From: Mesorhizobium sp. ZC-5
Lineage (GTDB): Bacteria; Pseudomonadota; Alphaproteobacteria; Rhizobiales; Rhizobiaceae
DNA length: 64,000 nucleotides
Direction of reading: 5' to 3'
NCBI RefSeq assembly: GCF_025753855.1
Contig: NZ_JAOWPT010000003.1
Location: 186,001-250,000, forward strand
Shown: one piece after another, positions 10,829 to 19,262 of the stretch
Numbering within the stretch: position 1 is the stretch's first letter
Layout: each line of letters starts with the position of its first letter
Translations under genes and position numbers: made by a program
Notes under the pieces: generated by a model
Databases searched by the model: none
The model's input: only the letters and a program-made list of their open reading frames with translations
What the model was told of the DNA's origin: nothing

Positions 10829-13057
10829 TTACGCCGCGGCCTCCAGCCCGAGCCGTTCCACGGCAATGCGGCGGGCGGCGGTGTAGTCGGTCTTGCCCGA
10901 ACCAAGCACCGGCATCTCCTCGATCTTGATGATGTCGTCGGGAACCATCAGTTCGGTGGCGCCGGCCTTCTTGCCGTATTGCCGCAGCGATTTGGTGTCG
11001 GCCGCGTCGGCGGTAGTGACCAGGACGATGCGCTCGCCCTTGCGCTTGTCGGGGACGGAGACCGCCGCGTGATGCTCTTCCGGCCACAGCGCCTGGACGA
11101 GCATCTCGACGGCGCCGAGCGACACCATCTCGCCGCCGATCTTGGCGAAACGCTTGGCGCGGCCGCGAATCGAGATGAAGCCCTCGCGGTCGACCGAAAC
11201 GATGTCGCCGGTGTCGTGCCAGCCGTCGAGCAGGGGCTGCAATTCGCCGGGCCTGTCGGCGGTCATGTAGCCCATCATGACGTTCGGGCCGGAGAGGAAC
11301 AGGCGACCGCCCTCGGCGATGCCCTCGACCGGCTCGAGCTTCATGCGCATGCCGGGAAACAGCCGGCCGACGGTGCCGTCGCGTCCATGGCTCGCCGTGT
11401 TTACGGCAACCACCGGAGCCGCCTCCGTCAACCCGAAACCTTCGACGATCTCGGCGCCGAAGCGTTCGCGCCAGACGCGGCGGGTTTCCGGTTTGACGGC
11501 CTCCGCGCCGGCGACCACCAGCCGCAGGCTGGCGAAGTCGCTGTCCTTGGCGGTGCGCGCATAACCGTTGAGGAAGGTATCTGTGCCGACCAGTATAGTG
11601 GGTTTCGCCTTGGCCGCGATTTCCGGAATCAGCTTGTAGTGGAGCGGCGAGGGATAAAGGAAAAGCCGCACGCCGATCAGCAGCGGCAGCAGGGTGCCAG
11701 CGGTAAGACCGAAGGAGTGGAACGCCGGCAGCACGTTGAGCAGCGTGTCTTCAGGGGTGAGGGTGAGCCGCGCCTCCGCCTGCATGGCATTGGCGATCAG
11801 GTTCTTGTGCGATAGCACGACGCCCTTGGGCAGGCCTTCGGAACCCGAGGTGAACAGAATGACGGCGGGTTTGGCCGGGTCCCGATCGGTCACCGCGAAG
11901 CGCCAGAAAAGCGCGCCAAGCGCCTTTTCGAAGATCGTCACTTTGTCGCGCAACTCTTCCAGCCAGACGATTTTGACCCCCGCCTGTTCGATCGCCTGCA
12001 CGACATCGCCGAGATTGGCCTTTTCGACGAAGGCGCGCGACGAGATCACGGTGCGGATGGTGGCGGTGCGGATCGCCGCCGAGACGCTGGCTGTGCCGGC
12101 GGTATAGTTGATCATCGCCGTCACCCGCCCGGCCGACTGCAAGGCGAGGAACGAGATGGCGATGCCATTGGCATTGGGGAGCATCAGCCCGACCGCCTCG
12201 CCAGGCTGATCGATGTGCGCGAAACGGCCGGCGAGCACGCGCGCCGCGATCAGCAGGTTGCGATAGGTCATCGAGCCGCTGACGACGTCCTCGACGATGG
12301 TGCGCGACGGACCGAAACGCAGCGCGGCGTCGCGGACCGCCTTGAAGATCGTGCGCGATGGATCGCCGGCTGCAACGCGCGCCTCGGCGATGCGGTCGAA
12401 CAGCGCACTCGACGCGGTCGCCTGCTGGGCGCCGGCGCTCTCCATCAGCGCGGCAATCGTCATCGGCTCGAGCACGCTGAGGCGAAGTTCGGGAAACCAG
12501 CGCCGCGGCGCCTGCTCGGCAGGCGTCGATGACATCGGCAGGTGGCGGGCGCCGCCGATGACGATCGGCACGATCTTGGCGTCCGCTTTCAGCGCGATAC
12601 GGGCAACGGCACGGAACAGCCTGAAGGATTTGGTGTCCGGTTCGACGGCATCGGGAAGATAGACGGCGAGGCGGCCCCTGCCGCGCAAATGGCGCACCAG
12701 GCGCCGGCTGACGAACACATGCTCGGCATTGAAGGCGATGGTGCGGGCGAGTTCGCGCCACGGCTCGAGCCACATCGATTTGGCGGAATAGTCGTCGAGG
12801 ATGTGCAAGGTCTGCTCGGGCAGCAGCGAGAGCATCAGCGCGGGGTCGAGCTTCGACTGATGCGAGATGGCGTAGATGACAGGTGTCTCGGCATCGCGGG
12901 CGACGGCGATGCGCTGGTCCTGGACACGCCAGGCGAGCTTCAGCGGTGCGTAGAGCAGCGCCTGCGTGAAGCTCAAGCCGAGCTGGAATTTGAGCACGAT
13001 CGCGACGGCGACCAGCGCCGCGATAACTGCAAGAAGCATCGCACCGGTAAGGATCAT
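10829..13057 (-). CDS. Aas-like acyl-[ACP] synthetase / 2-acyl-glycerophospholipid acyltransferase
   Basis: A 742-aa fusion. An N-terminal membrane helix (MILTGAMLLAVIAALVAVAIV) precedes a PlsC-type acyltransferase with HQSKLD (H-x4-D) at about residue 70. The C-terminal two thirds is an AMP-forming synthetase with the P-loop LFTSGSEGLPKG, GFGLTEAAP and a terminal GSGKTDY. E. coli Aas has this acyltransferase-synthetase order and re-acylates lysophosphatidylethanolamine. That role fits the neighbouring psd-pssA. GGGGAG about 8 bases before the ATG at 13057 supports the start. The substrate is inferred. Confidence 0.86.
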   Translation of the reverse strand: MILTGAMLLAVIAALVAVAIVLKFQLGLSFTQALLYAPLKLAWRVQDQRIAVARDAETPVIYAISHQSKLDPALMLSLLPEQTLHILDDYSAKSMWLEPWRELARTIAFNAEHVFVSRRLVRHLRGRGRLAVYLPDAVEPDTKSFRLFRAVARIALKADAKIVPIVIGGARHLPMSSTPAEQAPRRWFPELRLSVLEPMTIAALMESAGAQQATASSALFDRIAEARVAAGDPSRTIFKAVRDAALRFGPSRTIVEDVVSGSMTYRNLLIAARVLAGRFAHIDQPGEAVGLMLPNANGIAISFLALQSAGRVTAMINYTAGTASVSAAIRTATIRTVISSRAFVEKANLGDVVQAIEQAGVKIVWLEELRDKVTIFEKALGALFWRFAVTDRDPAKPAVILFTSGSEGLPKGVVLSHKNLIANAMQAEARLTLTPEDTLLNVLPAFHSFGLTAGTLLPLLIGVRLFLYPSPLHYKLIPEIAAKAKPTILVGTDTFLNGYARTAKDSDFASLRLVVAGAEAVKPETRRVWRERFGAEIVEGFGLTEAAPVVAVNTASHGRDGTVGRLFPGMRMKLEPVEGIAEGGRLFLSGPNVMMGYMTADRPGELQPLLDGWHDTGDIVSVDREGFISIRGRAKRFAKIGGEMVSLGAVEMLVQALWPEEHHAAVSVPDKRKGERIVLVTTADAADTKSLRQYGKKAGATELMVPDDIIKIEEMPVLGSGKTDYTAARRIAVERLGLEAAA

Positions 13058-13312
13058 GCCGCATCTCCCCAGCCAGTTGTCTGCCGCGTCTCTGATGTAC
13101 GCTTGGCCGGCAAGGGTAGCGGAAGCGTGGCGAAGGTCAATGATGGAAGGTAGCCGTTTTCGCTCCCCTCCGTGGCGGTCCATGATTCAAGCTTCTGACG
13201 TGGACAGCAGCGAATCGGGCTTGGATGGTCGCTGGTGTTGGGGTGGCTCAAGCGTCCGTTGTTCGACCAGGCAATACCTTGTAATTGGAACGACACGTTG
13301 GAGATTGGAAAC

Positions 13313-13750
13313 ATGGCGCTCAAGCGGATGGACAATGTAGGAATCGTCGTCGAAGACCTCGCAACGACGATTGATTTCTTTCGCGAACTCGGCCTCGAAC
13401 TCGAAGGGCAAGCCACGATCGAGGGAGAGTGGGCCGGGCGGGTCACCGGACTGGGCAATCAGCATGTCGAGGTCGCCATGATGCGCACACCGGACGGCCA
13501 CAACCGGCTCGAACTCTCCCGCTTCCTCACGCCGCCAGTCGTCGCAGATCACCGGAACGCCCCGGTCAACGCCCTGGGCTACCTCCGCGCCATGTTCACC
13601 GTGGACGACGTCGACGAGACGCTTGAAAGGCTCGGCGCGCGCGGTGCGCAGCTCGTAGGCGAAGTCGTGCAGTATAAAGACGTGTATCGGCTCTGCTACA
13701 TCCGCGGGCCTGAGGGACTTCTCATCGGACTCGCCCAGGAACTCAGCTGA
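13313..13750 (+). CDS. VOC (glyoxalase/bleomycin-resistance) family protein
   Basis: A 145-aa vicinal-oxygen-chelate protein with two beta-alpha-beta-beta-beta modules: RMDNVGIVVEDLATTIDFF at the start and LRAMFTVDDVDETLERL in the second half. RLCYIRGPEGLLIGLAQ at the end carries the usual Glu position. Candidate metal ligands are present, but the reaction (lyase, dioxygenase or antibiotic binding) cannot be assigned. The start MALKRMDN at 13313 gives the standard domain boundary. About 255 bases separate it from the divergent Aas-like gene, and I see no other gene there. Confidence 0.85.
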   Translation: MALKRMDNVGIVVEDLATTIDFFRELGLELEGQATIEGEWAGRVTGLGNQHVEVAMMRTPDGHNRLELSRFLTPPVVADHRNAPVNALGYLRAMFTVDDVDETLERLGARGAQLVGEVVQYKDVYRLCYIRGPEGLLIGLAQELS

Positions 13751-13801
13751 GCGCAATACGACGACAAATGGCGAAGAAGTGCCGCCTGTTCTACGACAAG
13801 C

Positions 13802-14401
13802 TCAAGGCTCAGCCTCGGCCTCATGCCGTCGCCCGGCGGTATCCAGAACAAGTTCGACGACATGCCGGAACACGCTGTCCTGCGCCAGCTCGGGATTGTA
13901 GCGGCGCGCGGCGTAGACGCCGAGCAGTGCCAGATAAACGCCCCTGGCGAGCGATTGCGCATCTCTTGCACCGGCGCCCATCAGCGAAAGCTCACTGACC
14001 AGATAATCGACGCGCTGCGCCTCCACGGCACGCACCCTGACGGCAGCAACCGGATCGAGTGCTGCCCAGGCGCTGAAGGCGCCTTCGGCGCGCGCCACGT
14101 CCACCCCGTCCATGTTTGCTTCCAGCGCTTCATCGGCCACCGCAAGGAGGCGCTGGCGGGGCGTCGGCATATCCGCCGCGTTGGCGATCAACTGCGCCGT
14201 GAAATCGCGTTCCCAAAGGTCGAGCAGGGCGGAAAGCAGGTCCGGCCGGTCGGAGAAGTGCCAGTAGAAGGAACCCTTGCTGACCTTCAGCGCCTTGGCC
14301 AGGCGCTCGACCCTGACCGCGCCGATGCCGCCCTCGACGAGCGCCGCCAAGGCGGCCAGAACCCAGTCGTCGCGGCTCAGGTCCTTTGTCTTATCATTCA
14401 C
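13802..14401 (-). CDS. TetR family transcriptional regulator
   Basis: A 199-aa repressor with an N-terminal helix-turn-helix (VERLAKALKVSKGSFYWHFSDRPDLL at about residues 31-56) and a helical ligand domain. It starts with GTG at 14401, with AAGGAAAGAG just upstream. The divergent gene is a small membrane protein, and the gap between them holds two matching palindromes (14432-14457 and 14476-14491). Autoregulation together with control of the divergent gene is therefore likely. The ligand is unknown. It is convergent with the VOC gene. Confidence 0.92.
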   Translation of the reverse strand: MNDKTKDLSRDDWVLAALAALVEGGIGAVRVERLAKALKVSKGSFYWHFSDRPDLLSALLDLWERDFTAQLIANAADMPTPRQRLLAVADEALEANMDGVDVARAEGAFSAWAALDPVAAVRVRAVEAQRVDYLVSELSLMGAGARDAQSLARGVYLALLGVYAARRYNPELAQDSVFRHVVELVLDTAGRRHEAEAEP

Positions 14402-14431
14402 CAGCTCTTTCCTTCCTCGCTATCCCACCTC

Positions 14432-14457
14432 AAGTCCATACGGTACCGTATGGACTT
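14432..14457. promoter_or_regulatory. Perfect 26-bp palindrome, probable TetR operator 1
   Basis: All 26 bases are self-complementary, with core CATACGGTACCGTATG at 14437-14452. It ends 31 bases upstream of the GTG of the divergent TetR gene, where operator binding would block its promoter. A second copy of the core lies 39 bp away centre to centre. The role as TetR operator is inferred from symmetry, position and duplication. Confidence 0.75.
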
Positions 14458-14475
14458 TGGAAAGCCGAAACGATA

Positions 14476-14491
14476 CATACGCTACCGTATG
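14476..14491. promoter_or_regulatory. Imperfect copy of the palindrome, probable TetR operator 2
   Basis: The sequence CATACGCTACCGTATG matches the core of the first palindrome except at one position (G to C). It lies 46 bases upstream of the start of the small membrane protein gene. The pair suggests cooperative or graded repression in both directions. Confidence 0.65.
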
Positions 14492-14537
14492 GCAACTGAT
14501 CGGGCTGCTCATGCGGCGAACTGGAAGGACCGGAAGA

Positions 14538-14939
14538 ATGATCAGATGGAGCGGAATAGAGCTGGTCGCGGTTGGCATTCTGCATGTCATCGTGCTCGGC
14601 AAGGACGCGCTGCCGCATGTGCCCGACTGGCTGCGGCTGCAACTGTGGACGGACGAGCACTGGCGGCCTTTCGAAGCACAGCGGCTGGACATCCTCGCCA
14701 GCAATGCCGCCTTCTGGGCAACCGTCGGCAGTTTTGCCGTGCCCATGATCCTGCTTGGAGCGCTGGTGATCTGGCTCGATCGCAGAGGTTTGCCCGTTCC
14801 TGCCTTTGTAGGCTGGGCGCTGCTTGCCTGGTTCACCGTGGCATCGCTGATCATCGAGGCGAGCGGCTTTCCGCTCGGCATCCCGATTGCCGCCTGCCTC
14901 ATCCTCGGAGCGAGCAGGCGAAACCGCCGACACGCCTGA
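14538..14939 (+). CDS. Small four-helix membrane protein, DUF6463-like
   Basis: A 133-aa protein with about four hydrophobic segments: GIELVAVGILHVIVLG, FWATVGSFAVPMILLGALVIW, VGWALLAWFTVASLIIEAS and GIPIAACLILGA. It resembles the DUF6463 group of small membrane proteins often found beside TetR regulators, though I cannot confirm the family here. GGAAG just before the ATG at 14538 supports this start; an in-frame ATG at 14511 is an alternative. It is divergent from the TetR gene with palindromic operators between, so it is the likely regulatory target. The function is unknown. Confidence 0.75.
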   Translation: MIRWSGIELVAVGILHVIVLGKDALPHVPDWLRLQLWTDEHWRPFEAQRLDILASNAAFWATVGSFAVPMILLGALVIWLDRRGLPVPAFVGWALLAWFTVASLIIEASGFPLGIPIAACLILGASRRNRRHA

Positions 14940-14958
14940 CCGATGTCGTGGCCGTCGG

Positions 14959-15864
14959 TCAGGGAGGTGAGATCGGCAAGATACGCTTGCGGAAATGCTC
15001 GCTGGCGATGATCAGCAGGCCGGCGCAGAAGATCAGCGCGGCGCCGAAAAAGACTTCGCGGCGCGGTACGTCCTGCCAGATCAGGTAGCCGAGAATGAAC
15101 GACCAAACCAGCGAAGTGTATTCGAACGGCGCGATGATCGAGACCGGCGCGCGCTTCATGCCCTCGAACAGCATGAACTGGGCAAGCCCGCCTAGCGCCC
15201 CGACGCCGGCGAGCAGCAGTGCGTCATCGAGACTTGGCATCTGCCAGAACCAGAGCATCGGCAGGCCGGCGATGACCAGGAAAAACCCATTGTTGAGAAC
15301 AAGTTGCACCAGCGTCCTCTCCTGCAGCGCTATCTTGCGCAGAAGCACGATCGACAGCGCCCACAGGAAGGCGGCGGCAAGCACCAGGAGCACTGGCACG
15401 GAAAGGCCGAGCCGCGCCGGGTCGCAGGCCACGTAAACGCCGGCGAAGCCGAGCAGGACCGCGACCCAGCGGATCAGCGGCACTTTTTCGTCGAGGATGA
15501 AGACGGACAGCAGCGTGACGATGACGGGTGCCGCGAAATAGATGGTGGTGAGTTCGGCAAGCTGCAGGTGCTCGATCGCCGTATAGAAGCACAGCCAGGC
15601 CGACAGGATGATGAAGGAGCGCAACAGCATCGGCTTGACGATCGGCGATGCAAGGCTTTGCCGGATAAGCGGCCGCCCGCCGATCGCCGTGCAGCCGACG
15701 AGGATGGTGACACTGCGGAAAAACAGGATCTGCCAGACCGAATAGCCGGCGACAAGGAGCTTGATCGAGGCGTCCTGGAAGGAAAACAGGAGGTAGGCAA
15801 GGCTGGTCAAAAGGATGCCCGCGAAAACCTTTTCGCGCGTGTCGATAACGGCGGTGTCGACCAT
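14959..15864 (-). CDS. EamA/DMT family permease
   Basis: A 301-aa inner-membrane protein with ten hydrophobic helices and two EamA repeats (FSFQDASIKLL near the start and FEYTSLVWSFILGYLIW near the end). Members export amino acids, metabolites or drugs, and the substrate cannot be read from sequence. It converges with the small TetR-linked membrane protein. Its 5' side faces a 174-base gap and then the lectin-like gene in the same orientation. Confidence 0.88.
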   Translation of the reverse strand: MVDTAVIDTREKVFAGILLTSLAYLLFSFQDASIKLLVAGYSVWQILFFRSVTILVGCTAIGGRPLIRQSLASPIVKPMLLRSFIILSAWLCFYTAIEHLQLAELTTIYFAAPVIVTLLSVFILDEKVPLIRWVAVLLGFAGVYVACDPARLGLSVPVLLVLAAAFLWALSIVLLRKIALQERTLVQLVLNNGFFLVIAGLPMLWFWQMPSLDDALLLAGVGALGGLAQFMLFEGMKRAPVSIIAPFEYTSLVWSFILGYLIWQDVPRREVFFGAALIFCAGLLIIASEHFRKRILPISPP

Positions 15865-16038
15865 CGCTGATGCCTGCGGCCCGAGATGCGGCCATAGCAG
15901 ACGGCCGCGCCGGAAACCTCCGGCGGCGCAAGGCTATGCCAGCGCTGGACCAAGCCGCGCTACGCCAGAACCGGCGGAGTGTGAGGCCAGCGAGGCCGTT
16001 TGGCGGGGTGACGCCCGACGGCAGGATGCCGGAGAGTC

Positions 16039-16671
16039 TTATTCAGCCGCGAAGCAGTAGAACAAGCCGTCGCCGCCGGTGCCTTTCAGCGCCTCCTGGC
16101 CGCAGCCACCGCGCGAGGCGTGCGACGAATTCCAGGATTTGGCGGCCGCCGAATCGTCAAGCCCGGTGCGATCGGAATGGCCGACCATCGCGGCACCATC
16201 AGCACCGCTCAGCGTCCAGTCGCCGCAGGTCTGGTCGGCGCTCTTGGTCCCATCGGGCATGGAGCCGGTCAGGATATCGTGCTTGTTGGGCGTGTCGCCG
16301 CGACCGTTGATGACATTGCCCTTTTCATCGAGCGCGGTCTGCTTGGTAAGGTTGTTGGCGTCGCTGTGCAGCGAGGCGACATCGTCGGCGATCTTCTCGC
16401 CCTTGGCGTTGAACCATGGACCGGCGCCGATGCGGTCCTTGGCGTTGACCTCGCTGGTGGAGAGATAGGCGCGCCAGGTTTTCGGGCCGGTGACGCCGGC
16501 GGCTTCCGCGAGCTTCTGGCAAAGTGCGTCCGCACCTTCGAGGCCGCCGAGATTGGCGCCATTGCCGGAACCGGCACTGGTGACGAAGAAACTCATCGTC
16601 GTGTCCTGGGCACTCGCCGCGCCGATAACCGCGGACAGCACCGCTGCCGACAGGAACAGTGACTTTCGCAT
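16039..16671 (-). CDS. Secreted lectin-like protein (DUF1554/endostatin-like fold)
   Basis: A 210-aa exported protein. The signal peptide MRKSLFLSAAVLSAVIGAASAQ ends in an A-S-A-type cleavage site. The mature protein begins MSFFVTSAGSGNGANLGGL, then EGADALCQKLAE, WRAYLSTS, a long middle and CGDWTLSG ... GGCGQEAL ... LFYCFAAE. Paired cysteines and the GGL-GAD-C pattern resemble secreted lectin-like (C-type-lectin/endostatin-like) proteins. AGGAGGAGAAT precedes the ATG at 16671. The ligand and role are unknown, and it stands alone between unrelated genes. Confidence 0.75.
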   Translation of the reverse strand: MRKSLFLSAAVLSAVIGAASAQDTTMSFFVTSAGSGNGANLGGLEGADALCQKLAEAAGVTGPKTWRAYLSTSEVNAKDRIGAGPWFNAKGEKIADDVASLHSDANNLTKQTALDEKGNVINGRGDTPNKHDILTGSMPDGTKSADQTCGDWTLSGADGAAMVGHSDRTGLDDSAAAKSWNSSHASRGGCGQEALKGTGGDGLFYCFAAE

Positions 16672-16854
16672 GGGATTCTCCTCCTGGCCTTTGCTGAAAA
16701 ATCTTCCGACGTTTGTATGAAACGCTGAAGACGCGATTCTTCGTCCATCGATCACGACTTCGTGCTTGCGGCGCCGCAATTGGAAGATATCGCCGGTTCC
16801 TCGATCTGCAAGCGGCCATTAGGATAGCCGGAAAAACCGGCAGGGAGAAACGCC

Positions 16855-17364
16855 ATGGACGCAGCCGATCTGAAGGCGATGCAGACACCGCTGAAGGAAG
16901 CCTACCGGCAGGATGCCGGCAGCGCGCTGATAACGCTCAAGGCCAGGGGCTCGATCGACGACCAGTCGATCGCCTGCAAGGTGGAGACGGGCAGGGCGCT
17001 TGCCGTGGCCGGCCTGCACCCGGCGACCGGCGGCAGCGGGCTGGAACTCTGCTCCGGTGACATGTTGCTCGAGGCGCTGGTGGCCTGCGCGGGCGTGACG
17101 CTGAAGGCGGTGGCAACGGCGCTGGAATTCCGGCTTGGCGGCGCTGCGGTTTCGGCCGAGGGGGACCTCGATTTCCGCGGAACGCTGGGCGTGGCGAAGG
17201 ACGCGCCGGTGGGATTTCGAGCAATCCGGCTGGCTTTCGACCTCGACACCGACGAACCGCAGGAACGCATCGACACGCTGCTGAAGCTGACCGAACGCTA
17301 TTGCGTGGTTTTCCAGACCATAAACACGAAGCCGGAGCTTTCGGTGGTGGCGAAAGCGGTCTGA
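16855..17364 (+). CDS. OsmC family protein
   Basis: A 169-aa OsmC/Ohr-fold protein. Two cysteines lie in the family positions, one in LVACAGVTLKAVA and one in ERYCVVFQTI, where they form the peroxidatic pair in Ohr and OsmC. GGSGLELCSGDMLLEAL is the usual strand-helix entry. Thiol-dependent peroxide reduction is possible but not certain for this subgroup. GGGAGA seven bases before the ATG supports the start. It is convergent with the SLC13 gene, ten bases apart. A second OsmC gene lies at 23220-23627. Confidence 0.87.
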   Translation: MDAADLKAMQTPLKEAYRQDAGSALITLKARGSIDDQSIACKVETGRALAVAGLHPATGGSGLELCSGDMLLEALVACAGVTLKAVATALEFRLGGAAVSAEGDLDFRGTLGVAKDAPVGFRAIRLAFDLDTDEPQERIDTLLKLTERYCVVFQTINTKPELSVVAKAV

Positions 17365-17374
17365 CGTCTTTGCA

Positions 17375-19150
17375 CTAGCGCAGCGGCCAGACCAGCATCA
17401 GCATCGGCACGGCGACGATGATCACCAGGATCGACAGCGGCAGACCCAGCCTCGGATAATCGCTGAAGCGGTAGCCGCCCGGACCCATCACCAGCGTATT
17501 GCACTGGTGGCCGATCGGAGTGAGGAAATCGCAACCTGCGCCGATGGCCACCGCCATCAGGAAGGCTTCCGGCTTGTAGCCGAGCGTTGCGGCAAAGCCG
17601 GCGGCGATCGGCGCCACCACCAGCACCGTCGCAGCGTTGTTGAGGAACGGCGTCACCGCCATGGCGACGACCACGATCAGCGCCAGCGCTCCGGCCGGCG
17701 GCAAGGCGGAACCGACGCTGGCGAGCCACATCGCGATCAGATCGGTTGCGCCGCTGCTGCGCAGCGAGTCGCTCACCGGGATCAGCGCGGCAAGCATGAC
17801 CAGGATCGGACCGTCGACGGCGTTGTAGATGTCGCGCGCCGGTATGACGCGAAACAGCATCATGGCGACCGCGGCGGCGAAGAAGGCGATTTCCACCGGC
17901 AGCAGGCCGCCGGCAGCGGAACCCATCGCCGCCAGCAGGATGAGCACAGGGACTACCCCGCGCCGTACGCTGCCGAGCAGGATCGGCCGCTCGGCGAGCG
18001 GGAGGGCGCCAAGCTCGCGCAGGATATCCGGCAGCCGCTGCGGATTGCCCTGCAGCACGAGCACGTCGCCCAGCCTCAGCGTGACCGTGCCGAGCCGCTC
18101 GCTGATGCGCTCGCCCTTGCGGCTGACGGCCAGAAGATTGACGTTGAAGCGGTCGTAGAGCGCAAGCTGCTGCGCGGACCAGCCGATCAGGCTGGAGTGC
18201 TCGCCGATGACGGCCTCGATGGCGGTGGACGGTTCCTCGCCGCTGCCACTCGCGGCTTCGCGGTCGCCGGTGACGCTGAGCCGCGCCTGCGCGACGACGC
18301 GGTCGAGCGCTTCCGGCGGGCCTTCGATCAGCATGATATCCCCTTCGCGGAGCACCGCGTCGGGCAGGGGCGTGATGCGCATCACGCGCGAGCGCAGGAT
18401 CGAGGTCACCACAACCTCGTCGCCGGCGTACTTCAGAAGGTCGGCGACGGTCTTGCCATTGACGGCCGAGTCGGCGACGACCCGGGCCTCGGCAACGTAG
18501 CTGTGGACGTCGAGCGCTTCCTGAATGGAACCGCCTTCGCGGCTGCGGATCGGCAACAACCAGTAGAACAGTGCCAGGAAAACGATGCCGGCGGCCGCTA
18601 GAGCGGCGCCGACCGGCGTGAAGTCGAACATGGTGAAGGCGGTGCCTGTGATCTCCTCGCGCATCTGCGAGACGACGATGTTGGGCGAGGTGCCGATCTG
18701 CGTCATCAGGCCACCGAGCAGCGCGCCGAACGCCATCGGCATCAGGAACACCGACGGCGAGGTATCCGACTTGCGTGCGAACTGGAAGGCGATCGGGATC
18801 ATGATCGCCAACGCGCCGATGTTCTTGACGAAGGCCGACAGCACCGTGACGACGGCGACCAGCAGGATGAGTTGCGCGCGCACACCGGTCACATTCGGCG
18901 CATAACGCTGGACGGCGAATTCCATGATGCCGGAGCGCGCAACGCCCGCGCTGACCAGGAGCGCGCTGCCGACGATGATGACGATGTCGTTGCTGAAGCC
19001 TGAAAAGGCAGCATCAAAGGGCACCACTCCGGTCGCGATCGCGGCGAGCAAGGCGACGCACGCGACGAGATCGTAGCGGAAACGGCCCCAGACGAACGCC
19101 GCCATCATGAGCGCGATGATGGCGAAGGAGAGAACCTGGATTGTGGTCAT
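17375..19150 (-). CDS. SLC13-type anion permease with two RCK_C (TrkA-C) domains
   Basis: A 591-aa inner-membrane transporter. The membrane halves carry the family repeats (FVKNIGALAIMIPIA ... TQIGTSPNIVVS, and FLNNAATVLVVAPIA ... GHQCNTLVMGPGGY). Between them, about residues 205-385, lie two soluble TrkA-C regulatory domains (EARVVADSAVNGKTV ... GDIMLIEGP and DRFNVNLLAVSRKGERI ... GDVLVLQGNP). This architecture belongs to the divalent anion:sodium symporter/SLC13 family, including sulfate and di- or tricarboxylate carriers. The substrate is not assigned. Confidence 0.9.
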   Translation of the reverse strand: MTTIQVLSFAIIALMMAAFVWGRFRYDLVACVALLAAIATGVVPFDAAFSGFSNDIVIIVGSALLVSAGVARSGIMEFAVQRYAPNVTGVRAQLILLVAVVTVLSAFVKNIGALAIMIPIAFQFARKSDTSPSVFLMPMAFGALLGGLMTQIGTSPNIVVSQMREEITGTAFTMFDFTPVGAALAAAGIVFLALFYWLLPIRSREGGSIQEALDVHSYVAEARVVADSAVNGKTVADLLKYAGDEVVVTSILRSRVMRITPLPDAVLREGDIMLIEGPPEALDRVVAQARLSVTGDREAASGSGEEPSTAIEAVIGEHSSLIGWSAQQLALYDRFNVNLLAVSRKGERISERLGTVTLRLGDVLVLQGNPQRLPDILRELGALPLAERPILLGSVRRGVVPVLILLAAMGSAAGGLLPVEIAFFAAAVAMMLFRVIPARDIYNAVDGPILVMLAALIPVSDSLRSSGATDLIAMWLASVGSALPPAGALALIVVVAMAVTPFLNNAATVLVVAPIAAGFAATLGYKPEAFLMAVAIGAGCDFLTPIGHQCNTLVMGPGGYRFSDYPRLGLPLSILVIIVAVPMLMLVWPLR

Positions 19151-19262
19151 CGACCGGACGTTCTCCCACCGCAGCCCGCGCTGTCAACGTCGGCGGTGGC
19201 GCTTGGTTGCATTGGCGTCGGGCGCTGACGCAAGGGTTGCCGGATGCTGCGCCTGTAACCGG

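Noticed and set aside
13768-13998. Short frame starting MAKKCRLFYDKLK between the VOC gene and the TetR gene
   Set aside because: It runs into TetR coding DNA on the opposite strand, has no ribosome site, and becomes Arg-rich shadow sequence after 20 residues.
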